A program made the position numbers and the translations under genes. Under the pieces are notes generated by a model. It had not been told where the DNA came from. It worked only from the letters and a program-made list of their open reading frames with translations, and did not search any database. Positions 1-7,405 of a stretch of 57,459 bases of DNA are shown piece by piece (within the stretch, counting starts at the first letter, position 1; the number at the start of each line of letters is the position of its first letter). Source of the stretch: Candidatus Magnetominusculus xianensis (GTDB lineage: Bacteria; Nitrospirota; Thermodesulfovibrionia; Thermodesulfovibrionales; Magnetobacteriaceae); assembly GCA_001541255.1 (NCBI GenBank), contig LNQR01000054.1:1-57459 (forward strand), read 5' to 3'.

Positions 1-6
1 TGATCT

Positions 7-170
7 AACTTCCTACCGTCTAATTCTCTCATCATTTATCATACCATTTTGCTTAATTTTATGTCTACTTACTTGTGTACTTATTAATAACTTCCTACCG
101 TCTAATTCTCTCATCATTCATCATAACATTTTGCTTAATTTTATGTCTACTTACTTATGTACTTATTAAT
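7..170. repeat. 82-bp tandem duplication (two copies)
   Basis: Two head-to-tail copies of an 82-bp AT-rich unit run 7-88 and 89-170. Both begin AACTTCCTACCGTC and end TACTTATTAAT, with only a few substitutions between them (for example TTTATCATACC against TTCATCATAAC). The second copy runs into the 3' end of the truncated gene copy at 147-296, so its last bases supply that fragment's stop codon. The near identity suggests a recent duplication, but I see no insertion-sequence ends around it. Confidence 0.9.
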
Positions 171-296
171 ATCTAAAAAAGGAATAGCCGACAAAAAGTC
201 TTCCCATACAGGTAATATTGCTACATTATAAAAAATACGAAAAATGATTTCACCGACAACTATTATACTCATAAGTGTTAGCACAATTTTTTTCAT
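147..296 (-). pseudogene. Truncated paralogue of the orphan gene at 498-1040
   Basis: Read on the minus strand from the ATG at 296, this gives a 49-codon frame starting MKKIVLTLMSIIVVGEIIFR. It matches the first 30 residues of the protein encoded at 498-1040 almost residue for residue and then diverges (…VWEDFLSAIPFLDINKYISK) to a stop inside the 82-bp repeat. Only the N-terminal membrane anchor and a few following residues survive, so this is most likely the broken 5' end of a third family member. It could be expressed as a 49-residue membrane peptide, but nothing indicates that. Confidence 0.75.
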
Positions 297-497
297 GTAA
301 TATTATAAACAAATAGCTATTAGAAAGTCAATGCCTTTTTATTTGGTCATAAAGTGTAATGACCATGATAAGGTTTTCCATTATCATAAGTATCCTCATC
401 TATCTATATAATGTGATGATAATGTTGTACATAAATTCTGTGTCCAAATAATAATATTTACAATTCTCTTGCATCTTCATTATTAACATGTATTTCT

Positions 498-1040
498 TCA
501 CTCATTGTTCATAAGTCTTTCTGGTCTTACATTAGGATTTGGAATTTCCCAGTAATACCCATGTTTTGATTTATTATCTATTGCGTAATATTCTTTATAA
601 ATATAATTTGGTTTATAGAATTTATCACCACAGCTATAAAACTTATAATCTGCACGATTTATTGGCGATAATGTCTTTTGTAAGTTAGTAGGCCACCATC
701 TTGGACAATTATAATGTAGTGGAAATGAAATTGTGCTTTCTTCAATTTCTCTGCAAGTTGTATTAAAAGTAACAAAATCAAAACTTAACCATATTACAAG
801 AGCGTCATCATAATTAATCCGTTTTCTAACATTGAAGGCATCTGCTGGGAACCCCCTAACGCCTGTCTCATTGCTGTGCCCCGCCCCCTCATAGTATCTA
901 TCTATGTTGTTTGAAAAGAATTCACTTAATTCTTCCACTATTTCTTTCCCTATAGGTAATATTGCTATATTATAAAAAATACGAAAAATGATTTCACCGA
1001 CAACTATTATCATCATAAGTGTTAGCACATTTTTTTTCAT
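498..1040 (-). CDS. Membrane-anchored orphan protein, family copy 1
   Basis: The 180-residue product has one N-terminal hydrophobic segment (about residues 5-25) and a polar remainder, so it probably sits in the inner membrane with its body in the periplasm. I do not recognise the family. It is a paralogue of the protein at 1323-1937: both share a YY-GxGHxN stretch, F-T-x-C-x-E, FP…P-x-WWP-x-x-L-x-K, a Y-x-FYxC segment and a C-terminal YAIDN…GYYW motif. The conserved tryptophans and cysteines suggest a folded, possibly disulfide-bonded domain. The gene lies in an AT-rich stretch unlike the later part of the window, next to prophage genes. A transferred accessory or phage cargo gene is plausible but not shown. 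Confidence 0.6.
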   Translation of the reverse strand: MKKNVLTLMMIIVVGEIIFRIFYNIAILPIGKEIVEELSEFFSNNIDRYYEGAGHSNETGVRGFPADAFNVRKRINYDDALVIWLSFDFVTFNTTCREIEESTISFPLHYNCPRWWPTNLQKTLSPINRADYKFYSCGDKFYKPNYIYKEYYAIDNKSKHGYYWEIPNPNVRPERLMNNE

Positions 1041-1116
1041 CAGCTATTATAAACATATGGTTAATATTAAAGCAATGCTTCTTGTTGTTTAGTATGCTCA
1101 TAAAGCAACTTTCTTT

Positions 1117-1160
1117 GCTTGCAATGACATCCCGTTAATGTAGGCGATGTCATTGCAAGC
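1117..1160. repeat. Palindromic element A (15-bp inverted repeat)
   Basis: GCTTGCAATGACATC at 1117-1131 is perfectly repeated in inverted orientation at 1146-1160 with a 14-nt loop. The core GCTTGCAATGA/TCATTGCAAGC is shared with the hairpin at 2084-2134. No T-tract follows on either strand, so a mobile or REP-like palindrome fits better than an intrinsic terminator. The rest of the gap 1041-1322 shows no gene. Confidence 0.75.
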
Positions 1161-1322
1161 ATCGTCGGCTTCTCCAGTAGATATTCTACCTGTGTCTTTA
1201 GACGCTCTCTTCACATTCGTTATAAACAAATGCCTGTAGTGAAATCATTGTAGGACGGTAGCTTTTCTGCGAGTTATAACTATTTGCCTTTGATAACATG
1301 GCAATATTAGAAACTATTTATA

Positions 1323-1937
1323 TTATTCCCAATCATAATAGTATTTTCTTACGCTTTTATTATCTGTATTTACCAACATAGTATTCCAATAATATCCAGT
1401 TCTATTTGTATTATCGATAGCAAAATATTGAAAAAATGAAAGGTCATAGCCAGCGTATCCAGCACGGCATCGATAAAACATATATTTTGTGCGGTTTTTT
1501 TTGAAAAATGATTTTTTTAAATCATCAGGCCACCAGCTTGGCGATGATATTGAAACTGGAAACACAACCATATCTTTTCTGACTTCTTTACAATTTGTCG
1601 AAAATGTCTTATATTTGAAGCTCAACCAGTAATATAACCTATTATGTATCTCAGAATCTATAAAACGCTCCCTAATTTCAAATGAATTCTTTGTAACATT
1701 ATCAAGTGTTAATAATATTTCTACTTGTATAGAGCCATTATCAAGTTTATATGGATAAGAGTCAAGCATCACTTTATTACCATGTCCGATTCCAATGTAA
1801 TATGTTTCTACCCATTTATCTTTATAATCAATAATATGTAATAATATCTCATCTTCGCATGTTATAATAGTATTAAAGACAACTATCCATAAGAGTATAG
1901 GCATTAATATTTTTGTTATTATCTTAATAGTATTCAT
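1323..1937 (-). CDS. Membrane-anchored orphan protein, family copy 2
   Basis: The 204-residue product is homologous to the 180-residue protein at 498-1040. It has an N-terminal hydrophobic segment (about residues 6-26) and the same conserved blocks: YYIGIGHGN, F-S-T-N-C-K-E, FP followed by PSWWPDDLKK, YMFYRC, and a terminal YFAIDN…GYYW. It carries about 25 extra residues between the GxGHxN block and the F-T-x-C block. No strong ribosome binding site precedes the ATG at 1937. Function is unknown. The gene is bracketed by the two related palindromes at 1117-1160 and 2084-2134, which may mark a mobilised unit. Confidence 0.6.
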   Translation of the reverse strand: MNTIKIITKILMPILLWIVVFNTIITCEDEILLHIIDYKDKWVETYYIGIGHGNKVMLDSYPYKLDNGSIQVEILLTLDNVTKNSFEIRERFIDSEIHNRLYYWLSFKYKTFSTNCKEVRKDMVVFPVSISSPSWWPDDLKKSFFKKNRTKYMFYRCRAGYAGYDLSFFQYFAIDNTNRTGYYWNTMLVNTDNKSVRKYYYDWE

Positions 1938-2083
1938 TAACTATCTTGGTATATTATATAATCAATTTATTTATAACTATGTCTACAATTATGTCACAGA
2001 TTAACATTGCAATATTTCCATTAATATTGTAAACCAACAGCAGAAAAAAAGCAACACTTGTTAATTTCACTACCAAACCATCA

Positions 2084-2134
2084 GTTGCTTGCAATGAGTC
2101 TGATTAATTACTGCAGCGTTTCATTGCAAGCAAC
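2084..2134. repeat. Palindromic element B (14-bp inverted repeat)
   Basis: GTTGCTTGCAATGA at 2084-2097 is inverted at 2121-2134, with a 23-nt loop. The arms share the GCTTGCAATGA core with element A at 1117-1160 while the loops differ. It lies just 3' of the phage-type gene ending at 2188, but no T-run follows, so a terminator role is unproven. The rest of 1938-2187 holds no recognisable gene. Confidence 0.75.
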
Positions 2135-2187
2135 ATCAGTCAATCCCTTACCTTCTCAGTTGACGTAGTGCATGTTGATCACCCTTC

Positions 2188-2958
2188 TTATACCTTGTAT
2201 TCCTCTGGAATACTCTTTGGCCATTGCCCTTTACAAAGTTCTTCACAGGACTTAGAGGGATCACCACCTATTCCAGCTTGCCTGCCTATCTCGTTTGCTT
2301 CCATATCTTCTACGCTGTCTTTTACTTTTGATAAGGTGCTGAAAGGCTTAGGGTTTGTAAAATGTTCCTTATATACATCGAACAATTCCTTTCCTAACCC
2401 AAAAGCATGTGAAGAAATTACGCCACTATAGCCAAGCCTGGCGATTTTGCAGTGAGCTACACTGTGATAGTATTTATCTACCCCGATATTGCCATAAGGA
2501 GTATTTTTCAAACGATTATAAGCTACATCCATCTTTTCTTTCTCCTTTTTCGCTATCGCATACGCTTTCTCAACAATTTCCTTTGCTTTTAAAGACAAAG
2601 AGTTCTGGCGCTTGAGTTCAATTCTCTTTCTTAGCGTTTCAAGAAAAGAACTACCTTGCACGTTTTTCTTAGCAGCATCACCTTCATTTCCTTTTTTGGA
2701 AACCCCGGATGTGCTTCCTGGCATTTTACCACCTTCTCCTTTTAGGGCTTGAGCAACAACCGCAGTATTCTTGTCACTAGCCAAAGCTACAGAGTTCTTG
2801 TGCTTCTTCAGGTTCTCTCTTATCTTTGCAAGATTAGGGTTAAGCTGCTTGCTTGTCTTAACCGCCTCGTGCGCGCCTCCTTTTTTTGGAACATCGGGCA
2901 GGCTTCCTTCAAGTTTACCATCTTCACCTTGAATCCAAAATTGCTGTGACTGTTTCAT
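2188..2958 (-). CDS. Phage-associated protein with Cys/His C-terminal domain
   Basis: I place the start at the ATG at 2958 because AGGAGGAT sits directly upstream; an open frame extends further 5' without such a signal. The 256-residue product starts MKQSQQFWIQGEDGKLEGSL, which resembles the W-x-x-G…GKFxGS leader seen in some phage structural proteins. Lysine-rich low-complexity sequence and a probable coiled coil (about 95-150) follow. The C-terminal 100 residues contain KYYHSVAHCKIARLG, then DSVEDMEAN-x-x-GR, then a C-x-x-x-C pair. To my memory this pattern recurs at the C-termini of RHS/polymorphic-toxin proteins and of some phage proteins. It follows portal and terminase on the same strand, so it is probably a virion-associated or cargo protein; exact function unknown. 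Confidence 0.55.
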   Translation of the reverse strand: MKQSQQFWIQGEDGKLEGSLPDVPKKGGAHEAVKTSKQLNPNLAKIRENLKKHKNSVALASDKNTAVVAQALKGEGGKMPGSTSGVSKKGNEGDAAKKNVQGSSFLETLRKRIELKRQNSLSLKAKEIVEKAYAIAKKEKEKMDVAYNRLKNTPYGNIGVDKYYHSVAHCKIARLGYSGVISSHAFGLGKELFDVYKEHFTNPKPFSTLSKVKDSVEDMEANEIGRQAGIGGDPSKSCEELCKGQWPKSIPEEYKV

Positions 2959-3008
2959 GCATCCTCCTGTGGGTCTTAAATTACTGCCGCGAATGCGGCC
3001 AGTTTTAT

Positions 3009-3060
3009 ATGTACGGTGTTTAGGGGGGTTCCCTCGCAAGCGGGAACCCCCAGCGCTGTC
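3009..3060 (-). repeat. GC-rich hairpin repeat, copy 1
   Basis: GGGGGTTCCC at 3024-3033 pairs perfectly with GGGAACCCCC at 3042-3051 around an 8-nt loop. On the minus strand the module reads GCGCTG, GGTTCCCGC, GAGGG, AACCCCCC. That order matches the plus-strand element at 6703-6752, so the two are inverted copies flanking the portal-terminase pair. No U-tract follows on the minus strand, so it is not a typical terminator for the portal gene. Confidence 0.6.
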
Positions 3061-3065
3061 TCCTG

Positions 3066-4916
3066 TTAGAACAACTTAAAGTCACTGCCCGCTGCGGTAT
3101 CTCCAGCGGGATTTACTGACTGTACGGGTTGAGCTTCTACATTCGCTGAGTTGTGGATTTCAGGTGATGTTTGCTCAGGGATTACCTTGTTTACGTCAAG
3201 CTCAAGCGCCCTTGCCGCTTCTCTTAACATCTGTCTGCGGCCATCTTTGCCTATTATCTCCATATCGACCGGATTGTTCGTCGCGCGCAGGAACTCACTC
3301 CGTCTTATCGCCTGCTGCTCCTTCGCTATCAGCGATGAAGTACCTTTTGCGATTATTTTTAGATCAGGGACATCGTCAATACCCTTATCATGGTCGAGAT
3401 TGAAGTAGTACTGTCTCTCTACCGATGTCGCTATCACCTTTGAGTCGATGTTCCTTACAACATTTTTGATGCCTCGTGCGGCCTGACTTATCAGCATCGA
3501 AAACCCGCTTGCAGTACCGTTTGCCGCCACATCTTTCATGCTGCCGCCTGTATATGTCGGGATGCCCGTCTGCTCCTCAGCGCGCTTCAGGAAAAACTCA
3601 TATACCGCCATTAGCTTATCTACCACCATTGGCGGGCTGTAAAACCTCAATGCCTGTGCCCCGGACATCTGCGCGTCGGTGACATCCCACACCTTCCAGG
3701 GCCACATTTCTTTGGACTCACCTGGGATTACCTTGTCCACGTTCCTCTCAAGCTGCGGCCCGCTTGCTATGGCAACGTTATTTATTATCGCACGCGCTAT
3801 CGCATTACACGCCGTCTGCACGTCCTCTATCATCTCACAGAGGCCGGTTCCCCAAAATACCCCGGGGATTTCCTCAAACGATACTTTTGAAAATGGCTTC
3901 AGCCCCATCGGGTCAGGATTCGGCATTACCTTTAACACCCTGTCACCACAAAGCCATACGCATACGTGATATACAACGGCTGGGTCTATTGTTGGTGTGC
4001 CGAAGAAATCCTCAATCAGCGGCGTATCAGGTTCATTTGCCCATGACAGGATTTGCCCTCCGTCAATGTCGCCCCAAAACTCCAGGACTTCTATCTTGTC
4101 GTCTTTGCCGCCCGTAAATGGATTGTGTCCGGTCTGCGTTAGGCCGTCGCCGCCGCTGCTTGAGGTCTTTTTTTGCAGAATGCCCTCTCTGTGGTCATGC
4201 AGCACCGCCATTATCGCCTCATAGTCAAACCCGGGCACTCCGGCAAGCGCTGACATCTGAGATGTGGTCAGCGTCAGGCGGTCTATCAGATAGCCGTCGT
4301 CAATGCCTGAGCTTGACGGTGACGGGTAGATATAAAACGGTGAGCGTCTCTCATACTCCGGCACTAGACGGTTGTCTATTACGTTTGTCCATGTTGTGCC
4401 GTCAAAGATTCTCCTGCGAACCTTCTCGATTCTCAGCACCGGGCCTTTGATAAATCCAGCCTTGTATGTGACCACATCGTGGAGGAATTCCTCTATTGCC
4501 GTGTACCAGCCGCCCTCGCTGAACTGGTCGTTGATTTTTTCTTTCATCAGTTCTGCCGCTGCGTGGGCTTTGTCTTTGAGCTGTGCGCCGGTGAGCTGTG
4601 GGGTACCTTCTTTTGCCGGAAGTTCTGGCATGGGCGTTGGTTCAAGGTCCCATGGGATATGGTCAGGCTGTACGAGTATGTCCTTCAACCACGCCTCAGC
4701 GTCCCGGCATCGTGCGCCGCTTAGGAGCATGTAGATGAGGCTTCCTCCAACGCGTCTTATGGCGCCAATTTTGTCGGGGTCATACTTACCTGCCCGCTGC
4801 CTCAGGCTTCGCATCATCTGCGCCTCGATTGGTTCTTTTGCTGCCCTGGCTTGACTCCAGCAGTGTGTTACATAGGTGCTGAGTCCTTGCTTGAGTGTCT
4901 GTGCTGTTGCTTTCAT
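3066..4916 (-). CDS. Phage portal (head-tail connector) protein
   Basis: The 616-residue product forms the dodecameric ring at the capsid vertex through which DNA is packaged and to which the tail attaches. Sequence hallmarks fit podovirus-type connector proteins: an N-terminal helical region, a beta-rich middle with FYIYPSPSS, a GVFWGTGLCEMIEDVQ segment with the following long helix AIARAIINN, and late in the protein GGSMKDVAANGTASG followed by a helix with ARGIKNVVRNID. The C-terminus is Pro/Ser-rich and probably disordered. Length is in the normal range for this class. The start is preceded by AGGAGAAAC, and the gene begins 33 nt after the terminase stop, the usual packaging order. No capsid, scaffold or tail genes follow, so the prophage is incomplete. 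Confidence 0.8.
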   Translation of the reverse strand: MKATAQTLKQGLSTYVTHCWSQARAAKEPIEAQMMRSLRQRAGKYDPDKIGAIRRVGGSLIYMLLSGARCRDAEAWLKDILVQPDHIPWDLEPTPMPELPAKEGTPQLTGAQLKDKAHAAAELMKEKINDQFSEGGWYTAIEEFLHDVVTYKAGFIKGPVLRIEKVRRRIFDGTTWTNVIDNRLVPEYERRSPFYIYPSPSSSGIDDGYLIDRLTLTTSQMSALAGVPGFDYEAIMAVLHDHREGILQKKTSSSGGDGLTQTGHNPFTGGKDDKIEVLEFWGDIDGGQILSWANEPDTPLIEDFFGTPTIDPAVVYHVCVWLCGDRVLKVMPNPDPMGLKPFSKVSFEEIPGVFWGTGLCEMIEDVQTACNAIARAIINNVAIASGPQLERNVDKVIPGESKEMWPWKVWDVTDAQMSGAQALRFYSPPMVVDKLMAVYEFFLKRAEEQTGIPTYTGGSMKDVAANGTASGFSMLISQAARGIKNVVRNIDSKVIATSVERQYYFNLDHDKGIDDVPDLKIIAKGTSSLIAKEQQAIRRSEFLRATNNPVDMEIIGKDGRRQMLREAARALELDVNKVIPEQTSPEIHNSANVEAQPVQSVNPAGDTAAGSDFKLF

Positions 4917-4949
4917 CTGTTTCTCCTTTTGATTTAAGATTAAGACGCG

Positions 4950-6668
4950 CTACGTCCATGCGTCTTCGTTGGGCTTAGTGGGTGTTGTACGCAGAGGGGT
5001 TTTTGAGGGAAGGGGCAGTGTTTTTCTCACATGTTTGGCGATTGCCGCTGCCATCACCCTGTCGTCATGCGCCCCTGCGTCTGCGCCGTATTTGCCGTCT
5101 TCTGTCTGGACGAATGTCAACATCTCGTCAAACGTCTCAACTGATACGATGCCGCTTGTGCCGTCTCTTATCTCCGAAACAAGGTTATCAATTATCAGGT
5201 GCTTGTTGGAGGCGTTAGTAAGCCAGCCAAATCGCTTCCTTGACTTTGCCGGTGGCTCTGCAATCATCTCGACATAGATGCGTGGATAGCGCTGTTCTAC
5301 TATCTTGAGGATTGTCGTAAGGCCGTGATTGTTGCGCTCAGGCGTGAGCCACGCCGTGTTGTAGTAGCGGCCAAGGTTGATGAGCAGAGCACCGAATAGG
5401 TCGGCATCCATATGACCATGCCAAATGGCAGCCTGTCTGCCAGTCAGACGCTCCACTACAAAGGCGCAAGAAAAATCGCCGCTCTGGAGCCCCTCGGCCA
5501 CATCTGCACCAATTACGTATGTAAGGCCATGCCCAGGCTCTTCCCATATCATCAACCTGCCCTCAGCTGCGTCTGTCCATTTCATCGTGCCAAAGGCAAA
5601 CTCACGACGGGCAATTGGCGGCGGGGCTGCAGCCTTCATCTGTGTGATCTTTTTGATGTCAAAGATAGAGCTCTGTTTGCTTACAAATGCCTCACGCGCG
5701 TTCGACGGGTACTCCTGCCTGAACACGTCCAGAGAACCGCCGCAGCGATTCTCAATCGCCTTCCTGCGCCACAGCAAGTGACTATTTGTAATACCGTAGA
5801 GTTTTTTCAATGCAAACTCGTCATCAGTGACCCCGGCGCATTTGTCCGTCAGCTTGTATTTTTTGAATACGTACCACGGAATAAATACCGCTGAGTAGAG
5901 ATTTTCACGGCTGCCGGATTCGTTTATCTTCATGCGATATTGCGGCTGCCCTTTGTTGTTAAGAAAGACTTCGTAAAAGTACCTGGCCCTAAAGAATCGT
6001 TCATAGAACTCTCCCGCAGGCCCTTTCGCCGTACTCTCAAAGATGACCTCTGTGTCCTCGTCATCTGGGACGCACTGAAGCACAGAGGTCAGCAACTGCG
6101 ACGCCTTCTGCGTCGGCCACTTCGCAGTCTCAGAAAGCAGGATGTAGTGAATCAACTGCCCAGAGCCAAAGTCGGTCTTGTTTGCCGTACCTACGCGTAT
6201 GGCGCTGTCAAGGCCATTTCCAGACGGGCGGTTGAATTCGAGGTTTTGGCTGTTATTGTGGAGTTCCGCCGGTTTACAGCCGTTTGGGACGTGGCGCTGG
6301 AAGCGCTTAACCATGCCGAATAAGAAATCTGTAGCCTCCCTTTCATGGGCGATGATGACGGCGGCACGGTTAAAGTTTGTTGCAGTTTTCCAGTAGAGCC
6401 GCCCCGCTGCCCAAGTGCTTATCCCTTCGCGGCGCGCCTTCAGGATTATCAACCGCACGGGGCGCCCGCTTGCCCTTATGTCTGCAACAATCTCCTCGAG
6501 CAGTTCCTGTATCTCGTTTAACACTAACGGCGCGAGCCGTCCCTCTGTAGTCTGGATTCTGAGAACCGCGCGTGCAAATACCGGGAAGTCTTTGTAAAGT
6601 TCCCGTTCTTCGTCGGAAATTCCCCACATCACAGGCCACAGGATTCTTTCCTTTGTCGTCTTTTCCAT
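4950..6668 (-). CDS. terL: Phage terminase large subunit
   Basis: The 572-residue product is the DNA-packaging motor ATPase plus headful nuclease. The N-terminal ATPase has a variant Walker A, KARREGIS (about residues 77-84), and a Walker B YILLSE ending in the catalytic Glu about 180. The C-terminal RNase H-like nuclease shows its acidic residues in YVIGADVAEG (Asp about 389), LTPERNN (Glu about 444) and AHDDRVMA (Asp about 535-536). All key residues are present and the frame is intact, so the protein could be functional even though the prophage around it is not. It precedes the portal gene with 33 nt between them. No small terminase subunit is recognisable upstream; only a 34-residue peptide gene and repeats are present. 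Confidence 0.9.
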   Translation of the reverse strand: MEKTTKERILWPVMWGISDEERELYKDFPVFARAVLRIQTTEGRLAPLVLNEIQELLEEIVADIRASGRPVRLIILKARREGISTWAAGRLYWKTATNFNRAAVIIAHEREATDFLFGMVKRFQRHVPNGCKPAELHNNSQNLEFNRPSGNGLDSAIRVGTANKTDFGSGQLIHYILLSETAKWPTQKASQLLTSVLQCVPDDEDTEVIFESTAKGPAGEFYERFFRARYFYEVFLNNKGQPQYRMKINESGSRENLYSAVFIPWYVFKKYKLTDKCAGVTDDEFALKKLYGITNSHLLWRRKAIENRCGGSLDVFRQEYPSNAREAFVSKQSSIFDIKKITQMKAAAPPPIARREFAFGTMKWTDAAEGRLMIWEEPGHGLTYVIGADVAEGLQSGDFSCAFVVERLTGRQAAIWHGHMDADLFGALLINLGRYYNTAWLTPERNNHGLTTILKIVEQRYPRIYVEMIAEPPAKSRKRFGWLTNASNKHLIIDNLVSEIRDGTSGIVSVETFDEMLTFVQTEDGKYGADAGAHDDRVMAAAIAKHVRKTLPLPSKTPLRTTPTKPNEDAWT

Positions 6669-6702
6669 TTGTAATTCTCCCGCGTGTTAAAAAGAATAAA
6701 GG

Positions 6703-6752
6703 CACCGAGGGCGCTGCCCTCAGGCTCCCGCAAGGAGGGTAACCCTCCTTGA
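6703..6752 (+). repeat. GC-rich double-hairpin repeat, copy 2
   Basis: Two perfect small hairpins lie side by side: GAGGGC-GCT-GCCCTC at 6707-6721 and AAGGAGGG-TAA-CCCTCCTT at 6732-6750. The module resembles the element at 3009-3060 but in the opposite orientation (GCGCTG, GG-TCCCGC, GAGGG, AACCC, CCT in order). It sits between the small peptide gene at 6865-6969 and terL. It could affect readthrough into terL, but no T-tract follows. Confidence 0.6.
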
Positions 6753-6864
6753 CCTCGTACTTATAGGCAACAGAGTTAGTTGCTCAGGAAATTCGATTGT
6801 AAATATTTTTAAGTCGCTTACTAATAACGTTAAGAGTTAATTGGTGCTTCTAAGTGGCTTGATT

Positions 6865-6969
6865 TTATTTAAAGCCGCCTGCCTGGTCTGAGTAGCTGCC
6901 ATCAGGTACGTCGGGCTTGCTACCCCAAAATGTTCCGTTGCGCCCGTTACTAAAGATTTTTTGATCCAT
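6865..6969 (-). CDS. Predicted 34-residue phage peptide
   Basis: On the minus strand an ATG at 6969 follows GGGAGGG with about 8 nt spacing and opens a frame of 34 codons, starting MDQKIFSNGRNGTFWGSKPD and ending VPDGSYSDQAGGFK. The NG-x-FxGSxPDVP stretch is echoed at the N-terminus of the phage protein at 2188-2958 (DGKLEGSLPDVPKKG). This shared motif, the strong ribosome binding site and its place upstream of terL support a real short gene. A longer overlapping frame (6837-7040) runs through the 22-bp repeats and lacks these features. Function unknown. Confidence 0.45.
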   Translation of the reverse strand: MDQKIFSNGRNGTFWGSKPDVPDGSYSDQAGGFK

Positions 6970-6988
6970 CTGTTAACCCTCCCGTCAG

Positions 6989-7054
6989 CCCTCCACAAAT
7001 CATAAAAATGCCCTCCACAAATCATAAAAATGCCCTCCACAAATCATAAAAATG
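6989..7054. repeat. Three tandem 22-bp direct repeats
   Basis: The unit CCCTCCACAAATCATAAAAATG occurs three times without interruption at 6989-7010, 7011-7032 and 7033-7054. On the minus strand each unit contains GGAGGG and an ATG, so the array offers repeated pseudo-initiation sites just upstream of the peptide gene at 6865-6969. There are no spacers, so it is not a CRISPR array. Iteron-like binding sites or simple slippage duplication are both possible. Confidence 0.9.
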
Positions 7055-7405
7055 AGAGACCAGACACTAAGGCCGTCACAACACCCTCTATATATAGTTG
7101 AAATTCGCATGAATGTGTGTTTTACCCAGTGTTTATGCCGATCTCCTATTCGCATGAGGTGCGAAAAATGAGGGTTTTAGACTGAAATGCTACAATTTTG
7201 TAGGATGTGATAGAGAAATTGAGGCGCGCTAAAACTACAGCAGGGGGATTTTAACTGTAAATGTGTCTATGCTACTTCGGATTAGTATTCGATTTAGTAT
7301 TCGATTTCTTATGTTTCAGTGCAAGTACACTATCGCGAAGTCTTGCGAATTCAGAGTACTCCGATGAGGTTACTGGAGCTTCGCCCGATTCATGTACGGC
7401 TTGCA
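7055..7405. other. Intergenic stretch without a supported gene
   Basis: No convincing gene is visible. The stretch holds two copies of ATTCGCATGA (about 7104 and 7149), a short palindrome CTACAATTTTGTAG near 7190, and a tandemly repeated TTAGTATTCGATTT near 7282-7308. These small repeats may be edges of the decayed insertion sequence that follows, but no clear terminal inverted repeats or target duplication can be seen. An open frame at 7261-7509 shows coherent protein similarity only in its last third, which is part of the transposase remnant. Confidence 0.5.

Noticed and set aside
3024..3051. Intrinsic terminator of the portal gene
   Set aside because: The stem is strong but no T-run follows on the minus strand, and a same-type module occurs in front of terL, so a repeat element is the better reading.
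6837..7040. 67-codon frame over the 22-bp repeats
   Set aside because: It runs out of phase with the repeat unit and lacks a good start. The 34-codon frame at 6865-6969 in another phase has a strong ribosome binding site.
6989..7054. CRISPR array
   Set aside because: The three 22-bp units are directly adjacent with no spacers, and no cas genes are present.
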